A stretch of 64,000 bases of DNA from Kwoniella bestiolae CBS 10118 (GCF_000512585.2 NC_089244.1:1798001-1862000); one strand, 5' to 3'; shown: positions 1 to 12,518, counted from the stretch's first letter. Translations and numbers: made by a program. Notes: a model not told the origin generated them from the sequence alone.

Positions 1-768
1 CGGCTTTCAGCGGAATATTGCAGTTCGCGCGATATCCCCGTAATATACAGAGGATCGTTCGCTCCCAAACCTCTATCTCCTGAGGCTGGTACGTTGGAAG
101 ATCTACTGTCCTCGAGAATAGAGGGTACAGGTCAAGTAGATCCATTCGCAATGATGCGGTCGGATTGGTATCGTCCCGCAGGGTATGTGGACGTCAAGCC
201 CATCTCTCATTGGATTATGGGATTTGACGACTCGTACAAGGGGTATATAAGAGCTACATCCCCATTGAGGCGGTTCGACGATTTCCTGGTGCATTGGCAG
301 ATCAAATCGTACCTTGCGAAACAGGCTGGAGTGGGTGTAAGGGAGTTGGAAAAGGGGTATAGTAAGGAGGAAGTTGTGGGTTTGGTGAGGAGGTCGGATG
401 AGGGTACGAAGCGGGCGAAGAGGGCTGGAATTAATGCAAATAGGTATTGGCAGGCCAAGGCCATCCAGCAGTACCTATTATCATCCCCCCGAAGAGCAGC
501 GGAGGTGAAAGAAGGATGGAAGATTAAAGATGATGAGACCGTAGGTGAAGATGGGGTGTTGGTTGGAAAGATCGCAGGAACGACCGCGTCTGCCCCGTCG
601 ATTAGTGGCGAGATCACTCCGATCTTTGTGGGTCAGCTGGGATTGACCGCTTCGTTGCATCATCCTGTACTGGGCAGCGAGCTGGAAGTGGGTCAGGAGG
701 TTGGATGTAGAGTTATGGAGGTTCAGGAGTGGCCTAATCCGCTGGTTAAGCTTGAGTTGGTTAAGTGA
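1..768 (+). CDS. RNase II (RNB) family exoribonuclease, mitochondrial DSS1-like, 3' part
   Basis: This is the last coding exon (or part of it) of a gene that starts left of the window. The reading frame is open from base 1 and ends in TGA at 766-768, giving 255 visible residues. Near residue 80 is the strongly conserved end of an RNB catalytic domain, with Y-I-R-A-T-S-P-L-R-R-F followed by D-D-F-L-V-H-W-Q. The RATSPLRR segment is the RNase II hallmark that contacts the RNA 3' end. The last ~60 residues could form the small beta-rich S1-like C-terminal domain of the family. RNB proteins degrade RNA 3' to 5'; the RRFDDFLVHWQ variant resembles Dss1/Cyt-4, the exonuclease of the fungal mitochondrial degradosome. 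The mitochondrial assignment is inference, because the N-terminus and any presequence lie outside the window. The gene converges on the SF3B4 gene, with 273 bp between the two stop codons. Confidence 0.85.
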   Translation, partial: RLSAEYCSSRDIPVIYRGSFAPKPLSPEAGTLEDLLSSRIEGTGQVDPFAMMRSDWYRPAGYVDVKPISHWIMGFDDSYKGYIRATSPLRRFDDFLVHWQIKSYLAKQAGVGVRELEKGYSKEEVVGLVRRSDEGTKRAKRAGINANRYWQAKAIQQYLLSSPRRAAEVKEGWKIKDDETVGEDGVLVGKIAGTTASAPSISGEITPIFVGQLGLTASLHHPVLGSELEVGQEVGCRVMEVQEWPNPLVKLELVK

Positions 769-1041
769 GCAGGAATCGACGTCGCGGTTTTTAGAGATGT
801 TAGGGACTCGTAGCGGAAGATACAGATTGGCAGATCCACTAGAATAGTTGTACATTGCATATATAGTCAAACATCACATCTCATAATATAATGCATGGTT
901 TTTACATTGTGTGGATATATAACTCATATAGCAGTTTCTATCTGCATACTCGATACGATTACTTCCTCGTTCATACCTTTGAGGCTCATAACACCCCTTT
1001 TCCCCGATTTTATACCCAGACTGCTCGTGTCTCTTTTCTAC

Positions 1042-2682
1042 CTACTGCCCGAAACCCATCCTTATAGGCGGCGGAGGCGGAGGAGGCGCCCCACCCTGTT
1101 GCTGTTGCTGAGGTGGCATACCGTAGTTCGTCGGGAATCCCGCAGGAGGTGGCGGAAGAGGAGCATACCCATTTGGGGCACCGGCACCAGCTGGATAACC
1201 AGTAGGTGGATATCCCTGGGTCTGGGGAGGATAGTTGGGATAAACGGGTTGTTGGTTCTGGGGTTGATAGATTGGCATACCGGCTGGAGGAGGGGGTGGG
1301 TAGGAGGGTGCGGAAGTCGAAGCGTTGGCGAGGGCGCCTGCGAATTGGCCTGTGGGGCGGGATGTCAGTCTCATCGCAAAGAGAGCATTGTGAGAAGGAC
1401 CGCTGGTGATATAAATATGAAGGAAGAAGTGGGTTTAACTCACCTTGATATTGATATGCCGACGTGGATGAATCAGGTATAAGTTGATGTTTCCTATAGT
1501 TCATACATTCCCGTTAGCCAGGTCCCCGTGAGGTATACAGCGTATGGTGTAGTGGATGCAGGAATTATTCTCCAATGCGATATCACTCACTTAGCTTGAG
1601 CAGCCAACAATCTCTCAGCCTGACTACCATGTCTTTCACCTTTACCGTCTTTCTTAAATGCGTACTGTACCGAAATCTGTTTACCACCGAAGAACTGTCC
1701 ATTCATATTTTCGATGGCCATGTCGGCAGCTTCGAAATCGTTGTATGAGATGAAGGCGTATCCTTTCGAAAGACCTGTTGTGGGATCTCTTGCGATCTGG
1801 AGGTTGCAGAAAAAGGCGTACGAAATCGTCAGCCATGCCTTCAAAGATACATCCTTGTCTCGTTCGACAGGTTAATGATGCACCTCCGCATGGTGTAGTT
1901 GATACTCGTCTCTTCTCTACTCTGACTTTTCTTTCTCAATCACAATCGACAACGATCGACTTCCATATCCTATCACCTATCCCCTGTCCCGGACCTCCGC
2001 CAAAGACAACAGCCATAACACCCTGCGCAAGCCAGAACCACACTCACCTTAGGAGGTTCCGACAGCCCACCAAACGTCCCAAAAGTATCCGCCAAAGTAT
2101 TCTCATCCACCTGCGGATCCAAACTCCCCACAAACAAATTCGCACCCACGTCCAACTGCTTCTTATCGTAGCTTGCCTTGTTGACTCTTATGGGTTTACC
2201 GTACAGCTTGATCTGGTTCATTATCTTTACGGCGTACTCTGCGTCTGCCTCTGTTAGGAACTCGCAGAAGCCGAAGCCCTGGTGGGACATTGAGATTCGG
2301 TCTTTGGGGAGGAAGACGTTTGCTGTGAGTTGGGAGGTTAGCTTAAGGTTCGGATGGTATAGGTCAAAGGCGTCTACGGGGTGGGGGAAGGGTTACTGTC
2401 GATGGATGTAATGTATATTGTCATCTCGTTGCACTTACATACTGGACCAGCTTGTCTAAATCAGGTGACATATGGTATCAGCTTGAGACTCAAGGAGCAG
2501 ATGAACCATGGAGACCACTCACAGCATCAACTCCCATACCAACGCATCCGTACATTTCTCGTCGAGGTTACCCTATAGTCACCCGGTCAGCTTGACGTAC
2601 GCTTGAAGAACGAGGAGTCAGCTGAACTCACGAGATACACTGTGGCCTCCTGATTCCTATCTTGTTCAGCTTTATTCTGCAT
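1042..2682 (-). CDS. HSH49: Splicing factor 3b subunit 4 (SF3B4/Hsh49), two-RRM protein
   Basis: Subunit of the SF3b part of the U2 snRNP, which binds pre-mRNA near the branch site. I assemble six exons: 2632-2682, 2523-2572, 2439-2455, 2048-2322, 1591-1796 and 1042-1402, giving 319 residues with every phase matching. RRM1 starts at A-T-V-Y-L-G-N-L-D-E and contains the RNP1-like G-F-G-F-C-E-F. RRM2 starts at N-L-F-V-G-S-L-D-P and contains K-G-Y-A-F-I-S-Y. After RRM2 comes the family signature K-G-E-R-H-G-S-x-A-E-R-L-L-A-A-Q, then a Pro/Gly/Tyr-rich tail ending in poly-Pro, as in human SF3B4. The start is the only ATG before RRM1. Exon 3 is only 17 nt long. Joining 1591 to 1402 keeps frame; a 50-nt stretch at 1444-1493 that looks like an exon breaks frame if included, so I left it out. 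Confidence 0.93.
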
Positions 2683-3008
2683 TTCGGCTGATTTTCGGAT
2701 CCTCTGCTACTCCCGCTGTATTGTCTATGTAGTGGAGTTATGGTATTGGGGTTGGTTGAATGGAAGTTGGGAAGAGATTGAGCAACGAGAATCAAAGAGA
2801 TCGAAAGCGAGCAAGAGCAGAGCAGGAAAACACAACATGTAACATGACGACGGAATCAAATTCGTAGGTGCAGGTGTAGGTGGCAAACAAGCATCCATTG
2901 TAAGAGATATCAGATATATATGATACATGTATAGAATTGGGCGTATAAGATATACATGGCGCATTCATGGAATGATGGATCTTATACATGCTGATAGACT
3001 ACTTCCAC
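2683..3008. other. Intergenic: HSH49 5' region and USE1 3' region
   Basis: 326 bp between two minus-strand genes. It must hold the promoter and 5' leader of the splicing factor gene on the high-coordinate side of its ATG, and the 3' end of the USE1 gene. No open frame in it has recognisable coding character, and I see no distinct motif. Confidence 0.6.
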
Positions 3009-4265
3009 TCATGTGAACCGTATCAACATGTAAGTCCAGATGAACATGACCATAACCAGCACAACCACACCGATGGTCAAACAGGTCGTACTTCTCCCTT
3101 TGGACGATACGCTCGAGAGATGTTTCTTGGATGACTTGGTGACCGTTAGATTATCTATTCAAGTCTAATCAGCTAATTTGGTCAAGAAGCAGTCTGACGG
3201 GTTCTAGCGGATAACGTGAATGAGTCGCTCACTCTCCAAGGTGTTTTGTGAATTCTCCAAGATATTCTTCTCATTCTCCAGGGAATTCGAAAAATGAACA
3301 GCATTCAATTTCAAACGATGTGACATCTAAATATCGCATCATGGCATGACAGATATCAGCTATATCCACGCTCGTGCTATCGAGTAAGCTGATGAAAAGA
3401 CTGCACTCACATCTGCTAATTGACCACCCAGTTCCTCATGTAATTGAGCAGAACCAATCCCGCTCCTTGGTCCTGTACCAGCTAACAGACTTTCCCTCGC
3501 TCCTGGTTCATTGTTACTTTGTCTCGGTGCTCTGACAGGTTTGAGAGGTAACAATCCTTCATCTGAGCCTGCCAGATCCAATTTTGACCTCTGGGCGAGG
3601 TATTCGTCCACTTTGGATCTTCGCTTCCTGACACCATCTGATGGCGGTATCAAGCTCGGCATTGGAGCAGCAGGATGTGACATGGGCGGTGATGTTTGAG
3701 ACGGGGAGGAGGCGATAGGTTCAGGTGGTGGAGGTGGATTGGAAGGATTAGGAGTCATAGGTAAAGCTATCAAAGCTGGATTAAGGGTTGGGGTAGGTAA
3801 TGGTGATGTCAATCGTATTCGGAAGGAAGATTCGACCGAAGAGAGTTCTTTATCGAGGTTTGAGAGAGTCAAAGAAGTGGATGATGATCTATTTGCGAGA
3901 TGGATCAGCTATGTCCTTATATTTTCTGCTTGGTAAGCTGAACTACACATACTGTTCATTCCCATCTTTCAAAGCATCCAACAATGCCCTAGCGTAGAGG
4001 ACAGTCTGCTCAGTAGTATGTCAGCTATAAGATGTTTACGTTCCAAGCCAGTCTTGGAGCTCACCTCCCATTCCTTCTTCGCTGCGTACGATTCACTTGC
4101 CATATCCACATCGTCAGAGTTGACCTTGACTTCGAGTGATTTCACTAATCGGATTAGGTTGATCAAAGCGTGTTGGTTCGAAGCTGCGTTCCTCGCTGCT
4201 TGTACGGCGACTGGTGAGGGTTTCTCGGGTAAATCAATGGATGGTATCTGGGGAGAAGCTATCAT
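3009..4265 (-). CDS. USE1: USE1-type SNARE (ER retrograde transport)
   Basis: Tail-anchored Qc-SNARE-like protein expected at the ER, where Use1 with Sec20 and Ufe1 receives Golgi-derived COPI vesicles. Exons: 4065-4265, 3953-4005, 3411-3888, 3233-3326 and 3009-3154, giving 323 residues with matching phases. The N-terminal ~90 residues are helical and include the conserved K-K-E-W-E ... Y-A-R-A-L-L-D-A-L-K stretch. A long Pro/Ser-rich linker follows (about residues 105-200). The C-terminal SNARE heptads run through Q-L-H-E-E-L-G-G-Q-L-A-D ... S-L-E-N-E-K-N-I-L-E-N-S. A hydrophobic anchor T-I-G-V-V-V-L-V-M-V-M-F-I-W-T-Y-M-L ends four residues before the stop, leaving almost no lumenal tail. 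The layout matches the family; the USE1 name rests on domain order and length, so another SNARE of the same class is the main alternative. Confidence 0.82.
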
Positions 4266-4824
4266 TTTATCTTCATGCGATCTCTCGCTTCCTATCGGTA
4301 TTGCTGATTGTTGGTATGCTTATGCTTATGAGAAATGCAGATGCGAACATTAATTCATGACGAGGTCATCTAATGACGGACATTGCTGAAGATGAGTTAA
4401 GCGCTGGAGACAAGTTGCGGGGTCTCCGAACGTTTCAGGTGCCACACTCGGTGATATAGCCTCGATTCACCGTACGTAGTCAGGTGTCAGGTGAAATGCG
4501 CAATGTTATGATCTTGTCTTGTGCTTCGCGTCCTCAACGTTATCACACCTCAATTCATATAACATCTATCATCTACACTCACATACATTCACTATCATAC
4601 ATCATATTATCCCCATCGCAAGACTTGTATTGTCCTACTGGGACTGATCTAGCTCATCTCTGATCTCGCTGTCGACCTGAAGCTTGTCAAAAGGTCGGAT
4701 GGTCAGATTTTGATTTCCAGCTATATCACCCGACCAAAAGTGGAGGTCGTCCACCTTGTCTTCGAATCCTATAAATCCACCGGAAGACCCATCATCATCT
4801 TCAAATCCCTCTCAAACCCCCGCC
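4266..4824. promoter_or_regulatory. Divergent promoter region, USE1 / SWR1
   Basis: 559 bp between two divergently transcribed ATGs, so it must drive both genes. The part nearest SWR1 (about 4540-4620) is a CAT/pyrimidine-rich tract typical of fungal 5' leaders. One short upstream ATG near 4699 is followed quickly by an in-frame TGA. I identify no specific factor site. Confidence 0.55.
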
Positions 4825-7800
4825 ATGCCCTCAATATCACCAAATGCCATGACGGGTACACCTGTGAACCGTTCGAGGTCTCTTAGAGCACGACCATCCG
4901 ATCCAGGCCCTTCCATTCAGCCTATATCATCACCCAAGATCGCCTCTTCTACGCCCTACTCGGCCGTGCGTGCACCTACGCCTAAAGAGTTGAATCAGAT
5001 CACTAGACGTCTGGGAGATGAGAATATCAGGTCTAAGAGAGAAGAGCTGCTGGTGGAGAAGGAGACGCAGCTGAAGAACGTGCTGGATAGTCATGATGAT
5101 GCGATTAGGGAGCAGTTTCATCTGGAGAGGTTCGTGACGATGATCACTGGGTGGGATCCTCAGGTGGGCTTTAAGTTTTGAGTCTCTCTCAATGGACCTC
5201 AATCAAGCTGACAAAAGATATCAGGCTGCCAAAGTGGATAATTCACCGGTGTTCCTCGAGGTGAGCTATATCAACCTCTTCTTCACCGGGCATCAGCTAA
5301 CATGGTTTGTCCAGTGGAAAGACCAGCAACATAATCTTCTCTCCCTACTTCCTCCATCTGCATCACTACCTACCGGATCAGCATCTGCCGGTCCATCACG
5401 ACCTCGCACCTCCCTTCCTGCCCGTACGACCCGTCGACAAGCACACGAACAATCGGAAATCTTGACACATGTAGTCACACCCGTTGCTACCCCCATGGTC
5501 CGCCAGATATCTCCCACAAAAATCGTTCTCAAAGTTAACGGTCAATCTTCCGAGCCAGCCCCGCTGAGCGCAAAGTCTAAAGGGAAGAGACGTGCTAGTG
5601 ATGTGTCCATGGAGGAAGTGCAAGTAGCGGAAGAAACGCCGCTCAAGGGCAAAGCTGGCAGGAAGTTGAGGGAGTCAGCAGGAGCAGAGGACATGCCACC
5701 ACCGCCAATACCGCCCAAGAAGGGCCAATCATCTCGTCGAGCGACTATGGGAGTGCCCTCGGAGGAGGTAGAGGTCAAAGAGGAGATACAGGATCCAGGA
5801 GGAGGAAAAGGGAAGAAAAGGGCAAGACAGTCATTACCAAATCTCCCTACCAAGAAGACTCGTCATTCTCAGATACCCATTGAAGAGCCAACAGCAAGTC
5901 CATCACCTATCATCGAAACTCCTACTCCGCGAGATCCATCACCGACACCCACACCTGCACCTGCTCCTCTCCCTTCATTAGCGCATCTACCATTCCCCCC
6001 ACCACCGTACAGACCCACCGAGCGACTCAAGGGACCAAAGGTCATACAGTATACAGATCCTTCCCAAAGACCTCTCACATCTCCAAAACACGATGGTCAT
6101 ATCTCTCCCATTCTCGAATCGTATATCCACCTGGAAGATACAGGACCCGCATCAGACATGAAGACGTTAGAAACTCGCGCAGCCAAAGATGGGTATTTCA
6201 GAGCTAGAGTCATGTACCTCCAGTCCCACGGGAGACTGCAAAGATTACTAGATGAGGCTGAGAGCGATGAGGTGTCATTGACAATATCGAAAAATACGAG
6301 TAAATCGCAGAGTAGTAGTATTAGTAAATTACCAGCTAGAAAGACGGATTACCAAGATTCCCTGATGGCGCATATGGTACAAGTGAGAAATGCGATGTTG
6401 AATGAGGCGAAGATGAAGCCTGTGATTTGTAAGCGGATTGCGAGGATGATACAGGTCTATTGGGAACGGATAGAAGGTAGAGAGGAACGGGAACGATTGG
6501 CTGAGGAGAAGGAGAGGAAGAGGTTGGGTAAAGAGTTGGTCAAAGGTTTGAGGAAGAGATGGGGTCTAGCTGTCAAGGTGAGTCCGATCCCTTTCATGTA
6601 CAGTCATCCAACACCTATCACCAGCATCATATCGTCCTTGACGTTTTCAATCACCGTCGCAATTGAATGGCTGACTCGATTCTGATGATATATAGATCGT
6701 ACGAGCAAAATTACTTGAAATTCAGAAGATCGAACAGGATCGTCTAGGCAAGGAGCACCTTCAGAATATCTTACAGCGGAGTACGGGATTACTAGAAGCT
6801 CAGGTCACTGGACCTGAACAGGATGAGGATGAGGAGGACAGTGATGATGATGATGTGTCAGACGCCACGGATGATGTGTCGGCTGCTGAGGATACCGAAG
6901 GAGGAGGAGAAGTGGAAGATGAAGAGGTGGTCCCAGGCGATTCATCGGTACCTCCCGAAACTCCAATAGAGGTAGAAATTGAAGAAATGGAGGAGGTGGA
7001 AGAGGGAGATGATGTTGATGACGATGACGACGCAGAAGCCGGTCAAGAAGAGGAGACAGATCAGGCGGATCTGCGGTTTCTGGTTGAACAGGGTGTGGAA
7101 CTGGAGGATGGTGTTCAAGGGGACGATCAGCCAGATGACCAGATAGATGTGACCGAAGGTACAGCTACCGTTGAGGCATCGGAAGGCGAAGTGACAACAA
7201 ATGGGCACACTGTAACCTCATCACTCCCGATTGACAACCGTTCAATACCCACCGATACCACCAAACCCAGTGAACCTCCTACACCTCCGCAGACGCAGAA
7301 CGCTGCGCCCTCTCCCGATCCTCTCGACTTTCTGTCCGCTGCTCCCGATTCACCTAACATCGTCAAGCCTCAGACCAACGGTCATTCCTCCCCTCCTATG
7401 ATCTCAGCTCCTATTCCTAGATCTCGTCGAGCAAGGAAGATCAAACCTCCACCTGCTCCGCCCACAGATGAAGATCCCGATGCCAATGATATTGAATTTT
7501 CCGCTGTGAACACATCTGACGTAGATGAGCAAGATGCGGAGCTGGATGTGGAGATGGAAGATGAGGATGAAAAGCAGGAAAGGGATAGTGAAGATGAGGG
7601 ATTGCTTAAAGATGCTGATATACCGATTGAAGAGTTGTTGAAGAGGTATGGCTATCCTGTCCCTAGTGTGCAGGGTGAAGACGTGGAAGAGGAGATAGAG
7701 GTGGAGAACGGGCCAGATGCTCTGACCAAACAAGAAATCAAGGAAGATGTCGTCACTCCATCAGCATCACAGGGACAATCACAGCCTTCGGAGGTGAACG

Positions 7801-10800
7801 GTGATCAGCCCAATGGCGAAGAGCACGTTGGAGAGTCTACTATACAGGTCAATGGTCATAGTTTGGAAGACGCTCAACAAATCAAAGAAGTCGCTACGGA
7901 TCGATCCCTGCTGGACGAAAATATACCTGAAGTTCCTATCTCACCGCAAGTGATTATCGAAGGGAACAGGCCGAAGAGAGAAAGGAGAGTACGATCAGTA
8001 TGGTCGCCCGACGAGAAGACACCGCAGCATCTCTCGTCGAACCGCCGTGCCAAGATTGAGGTCGTTGATGAAGAGGCGGAAGAATCCAGTCCTGAGCCCA
8101 CTTCCTCGGAAGAGGACGAGTCGTCCGAGGAGGAAGATGAGGCAGAAGAGGATGAGGAAGCGGCTGAAGGGGATAAGGGAATGGAGGTCGATGAAGGACC
8201 AAGAGTCAGACAACCTTTCTTGCTTCGAGGCACACTTAGACCGTATCAGCAAGCTGGTCTAGAATGGTTGGCGAGTTTGTGGGAGAATGGAATGAATGGT
8301 ATCTTGGCGGATGAGATGGGTTTAGGGTGAGTTCGCGGGTCTACTGGAAAAGGTGATCAATGTCGATATCATACGATCGCCCCTGCTTTGAGTGGAGGAG
8401 GATGCTGACCCTAGTGCTTGATCTCTAAGGAAAACCATTCAAACCATCTCTTTACTCGGTCATCTAGCATGCGACAAAGGGATATGGGGCCAACATCTCA
8501 TCATCGTACCTACATCCGTCATCTTGAACTGGGAGATGGAATTCAAAAAGTTTTTACCTGGTTTCAAGGTTTTGACGTATTATGGAAATCAGAAGGAACG
8601 AAAAGAGAAGAGAGTAGGATGGCTAGCAGAGAACTCCTGGCAAGTTTGTATAACATCTTACCAGATTGTCCTAGCAGATCAACATATCTTCAGGAGGAAG
8701 AACTGGTCATACCTCATTTTGGACGAGGCGCATAATATCAAGAATTTCCGATCACAACGGTGGCAGACTTTGTTGGGTTTCAAAGCTTCCCGAAGACTGC
8801 TTTTGACTGGTACACCGTTACAGAATAACTTGATGGAGCTCTGGAGTTTGCTGTATTTCTTGATGCCTGGGGGGATTGGGGCGGACGCTACGGCCGTGGT
8901 GGGGTTTGCGAATCATAAGGAGTTCATGGAGTGGTTCTCGAGTGAGTAAAATGACACTCAGGTCCGAGTCATCACATCCATTGTCTTGTGTGAAAGCAGC
9001 GCTGATCCTCGGACTTAGACCCCATGGATAAAGCTATCGAGACAGGCGACGCGATGGACGAAGAAACGCTAGCTACTGTCTCCAAGCTGCACACCCTACT
9101 CCGACCTTTTATCCTTCGTCGACTAAAGTCAGAGGTGGAAACGCAATTACCGGGCAAGTTCGAACATGTCGTTTACTGCAAATTGTCCAAACGACAACGA
9201 TTCCTGTACGACGAGTTCATGTCTCGATCATCTACCAAGGAGGCTTTAACAACTGGTGGGTATCTAGGAGTGATGAACACTCTGATGCAACTTCGGAAAG
9301 TGTGTAATCACCCAGATCTCTTCGAGGTCAGACCTGTCAGGACGAGTTTCGCCATGGATACCGTAGCTAGGGATTTTGAGCCGCAAGATATCCTCATTAG
9401 ACAACGCTTACTTGCTGAAGAGGATGATCGCAAAGTCGATATCTTCTCGCTTGGTCTAGGAATTACCACCAACGAGCAGGAATCAGGATGGGTATGTCGA
9501 TCAAGGCAAGAACTGGATGCCAGTGACAAATTACCTTATGCGATCGAACCTGTTACTGTCAGGAGAGGCAAGTTCCCAGCTGGGCCAAAGAAGGATACTA
9601 GGACTGTAGAAGGTTGGTTGAAGTATCAAGCATGGGCTCATGAACAGGCCAGTATACTTCGCTGGAGATCGCTACGAGATGTCAACAGACGAAGATGCGC
9701 GCCACAGCCAATATACGGATCAACTTTCCTGAACATGATTGGTCACACACCCGATTACCTTTTGCCCCTCACTTCGACGCCAAGGAAAGATGAACTGTTT
9801 GCTGAGTACCGACCTCCGGCCAGTGCCCTTGTACTTTCTCTACCAGATCGAGCCAAAACGCTAGAACCGATAATTGATCTTTTCGCGGTAATGCCTCCAA
9901 ATGTTGTAGCTCGAGATATGTCGAAATATGCCTTACCAGGACTATCCTTGTCATCTCACCCATCGTTCAGTGAAGAATCCTTCGATACCCTACATCGATC
10001 AACAGTCAAACTCCAGATCGCCTTCCCCGATTCAAGTCTTCTGCAATACGATTGTGGGAAACTACAGACTCTTTACACAATGTTACGTGATCTCAAAGTT
10101 GGTGGTCATAGAGTACTGATCTTCACCCAAATGACCAGAGTACTGGATATACTAGAGATGTTCTTATCCTACAATGGACATAGGTACCTGAGATTAGACG
10201 GATCGACCAAAATTGAAGATCGACAAATCATAACTGAACGATTTAACTCCGATCCCCGATATTTCGTATTTATCGCCTCATCCCGATCGGGTGGAGTGGG
10301 GATCAATCTGACAGGAGCGGATACGGTGTTTTTCTATGATTCCGATTGGAACCCCTCGATGGATCGACAATGTATGGACAGGGCGCACCGGATTGGTCAA
10401 ACGCGCGAGGTGCATATATATAGATTTGTCAGTTCTCATACGGTCGAGGAGAATATGCTTAGGAAGGCGGAGCAGAAGAGGATGCTGGATAGGATGGTGA
10501 TTCAGGAGGGGGAGTTTAATAATGATTGGTGGGGAAGGGTAGGGTGGAAAGACATGTTTGGGGATGTGGACGGTACCACTGAGGTTGACGGTGGTACTGG
10601 GGCCAAGCGGGAGGCTGCGGGGGACGAGGGAGGAGATGGTGTAGTGGATGTTGATGTGGAGGGTACACCGATAGCAGAGGAGGTGACCAAGTTGAAACCA
10701 CGCGCAGGACAGGAGAGGGAATTAGCGAGAGTACTAGCTCAGGTGGAAGATGAAGAGGATGTGCAGGCTGCGAGGATCGCTCAGAATGAGAATGAGCTGG

Positions 10801-11036
10801 ATTTCCAGGAATTCGACGAGGTTCCCAACTCAGCCACCACCACATCGAAACAGAAGGTTTCTTTCGAAGTGGAAGGGTCTAACACGCCAGTTACTCCTCG
10901 TACGCCTGCTTTGGAAGGTGAGGTAGAAGAAGGGGAAGAAGAGTACGAGGATGATGGGATTGGAGGGGTGGATGAGTATATGTTGAAGTGGGTTGAGGAG
11001 GATTGGATGGGATACTTCATTGGATTTAGGGCTTAG
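4825..11036 (+). CDS. SWR1: SWR1 helicase, catalytic subunit of the H2A.Z-depositing remodeller
   Basis: ATP-dependent Snf2-family remodeller that exchanges nucleosomal H2A for H2A.Z. Exons: 4825-5163, 5225-5260, 5315-6577, 6696-8326, 8430-8941 and 9019-11036; phases agree and give 1932 residues. Order: disordered Ser/Pro-rich N-terminus; HSA domain near 465-580, ending in K-L-L-E-I-Q-K-I-E-Q-D-R-L-G-K-E-H (the actin/Arp4 platform); a long Asp/Glu-rich linker; then the ATPase from about 1055 with L-R-P-Y-Q-Q-A-G-L-E-W-L, the Walker A D-E-M-G-L-G-K-T split by an intron, L-D-E-A-H, and G-T-P-L-Q-N-N. About 220 extra residues precede helicase lobe 2, the split ATPase typical of SWR1/INO80. Lobe 2 has S-D-W-N-P-S-M-D-R-Q and D-R-A-H-R-I-G-Q-T-R. 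I chose the ATG at 4825 because an in-frame TTG lies upstream but no earlier ATG does. INO80 is the alternative, but the N-terminal HSA and acidic linker favour SWR1. Confidence 0.93.
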
Positions 11037-11822
11037 GGTGGGGGGATGGGTTGTATAATGTTACATCACTGTACTTATGCATTTGTTTTTGGATGTGCGT
11101 GAGACTGCTCTGGTACCTCACGCGGGCATTGTGTAATTCTATTAACAGGAGAGATCTCATACGATTGAATTTGCATTATGCATGGGCTTCCTGTAATCGT
11201 GCATATGTATGATATATAATCTGAATATGAGTTCTATGTACGATGTTACACAATATTATACTGTCTTTCTTCCTGCGGTAAATGATCTGTGATATATACA
11301 ACTAACAAAGCAGGAAAGATCTGCCAGAACAATCGAAGGCGATGCAGTCGAGCCCCCTCAAAGGAGCTCTAAGCAACTACCGCCGCCGCACCTTCTGCCG
11401 TTCCGATGAGAGTCTGTCGGTGTAAGGAACTCAAGGAGATGGCGTAGTTGTGGTGAGTGACGAGGTGTTTGTGTTTGATATATTGATGAATCAGGTGTAT
11501 CAAGCATATCAAGTGCTAGCCAGAAGATACCACCATCACCTTATATGCCTCTGACGTTATATGTTGTTGAACGTGTACCTACCAAGAGGGTGATAAGATA
11601 ATTGCAAACGGTAGCTGCTGTCAACAATCTGTATGGCGTGCAATCACATCGCATCAGCTTTATCCATGCAGTACAGTGAACAAAAGCCTGAGGTGAGTCT
11701 ATGCATGGTCCTTACCCGATGACAAGACGACCCAAAACTTTGTATGTACCCCTTTGAGCATAGTCATGTACAAGTGAGATAGTGGATAAGATGACCGATG
11801 CTATGTATGGATATACAAAATA
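11037..11822. other. Intergenic region downstream of SWR1
   Basis: 786 bp between the SWR1 stop and the stop of the next minus-strand gene, so it should hold both 3' ends. It is AT-richer than the coding DNA, with TATGTA-type stretches near 11090-11260 that resemble fungal polyadenylation signals. No supported gene. Confidence 0.5.
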
Positions 11823-12518
11823 TCAACAGTCAACCTTGTGCATCTTACAAAAAAAACGGATTAAGGTTTCAACACCGCCGAGGTCCGGTGAATGTTGATC
11901 CGTTCCTGAGCGACGAACAAAGGTGTACTCACCAATACCGGAGATAACCAACAAGACCAGACTGGGAATAATGATCCGTAAGTGAGTGAGGGAAGAGTCC
12001 CCTCCGCGATTCTCCTCGATCAACCTGGTTCCCCAGAAGGCCTAAGCGTCGTCTTGTAATTCTTTTGGGAAGGGGAAGAAGAAGGACGGACGGACTTACG
12101 TGATGAGTTGGTAGAGCAGACCGAGGGTGGTGTTGATTAGGTCCCAGAGGTTGGCGGAGTAGGTGAGTTCTGGTGATTGATGAAATGTCAGCTGGGTTGT
12201 ATGGTCGAGGAAAGTAGAGGAGGGGTTTGTTCAGGCGACTGTGTAGGTGTGGTAGGGTGGTATAGTGTGTAGGGAGCAGAGGGAAAGTTGGGTGTTCGGC
12301 TCACTGTGGTGTGATTCCACTTCAACCGCCAAATATATTGTCATTCCCGCAACAACCATTTCCAATAACGTACTAATGATGAACGCGAGTCTGTACCAGT
12401 TCCATGACCATCCTTGTCCGCTGGGCTTGAGGGGTTCAAGAGGATCGACGATGATTTTCGAGGCCGGGGCTGATGGTTGAGCAGATGATGATTGGAGGAG
12501 CGCAGGTGAGTGAGACAT
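11823..12518 (-). CDS. Small membrane protein of unknown function, about three membrane segments
   Basis: I do not recognise the family. The model has exons 12305-12518, 12100-12169 and 11823-12024, with matching phases and 161 residues. The N-terminal ~45 residues are Ser/Pro-rich and polar. Hydrophobic segments follow: Y-R-L-A-F-I-I-S-T-L-L-E-M-V-V (about 50-75), N-L-W-D-L-I-N-T-T-L-G-L-L-Y-Q-L-I (about 78-95), and R-I-I-I-P-S-L-V-L-L-V-I-S-G-I. The last exon reads through a good donor-like GTGAGT right after S-G-I-G; if that donor is used the C-terminus changes, so the tail after residue ~125 is uncertain. The second junction is in frame only with the acceptor before 12024, not the TAG nearer 12040. 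It probably sits in an internal membrane, but nothing shows which one. Confidence 0.55.

Noticed and set aside
1403..1590. An apparent extra exon (1444-1493) in the SF3B4 gene that seemed to need a non-canonical splice to keep frame.
   Set aside because: Skipping it and joining 1591 to 1402 uses canonical GT and AG ends and keeps phase, so no odd splicing is needed.
3889..3952. A one-base phase conflict in the USE1 gene suggesting a GT-less donor.
   Set aside because: Using the acceptor just before 3888 instead of the earlier TAG restores phase with canonical sites.
6850..8200. Long minus-strand frames (88-119 codons) opposite the SWR1 acidic linker.
   Set aside because: GA-rich acidic coding DNA gives long Ser/Leu-rich antisense frames by composition; the plus-strand gene explains the region.
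12025..12099. A one-base phase conflict in the small membrane-protein gene.
   Set aside because: A second acceptor, 15 bp further on, gives canonical splicing in phase. With both other cases solved, I dropped the idea of shifted splicing in this genome.
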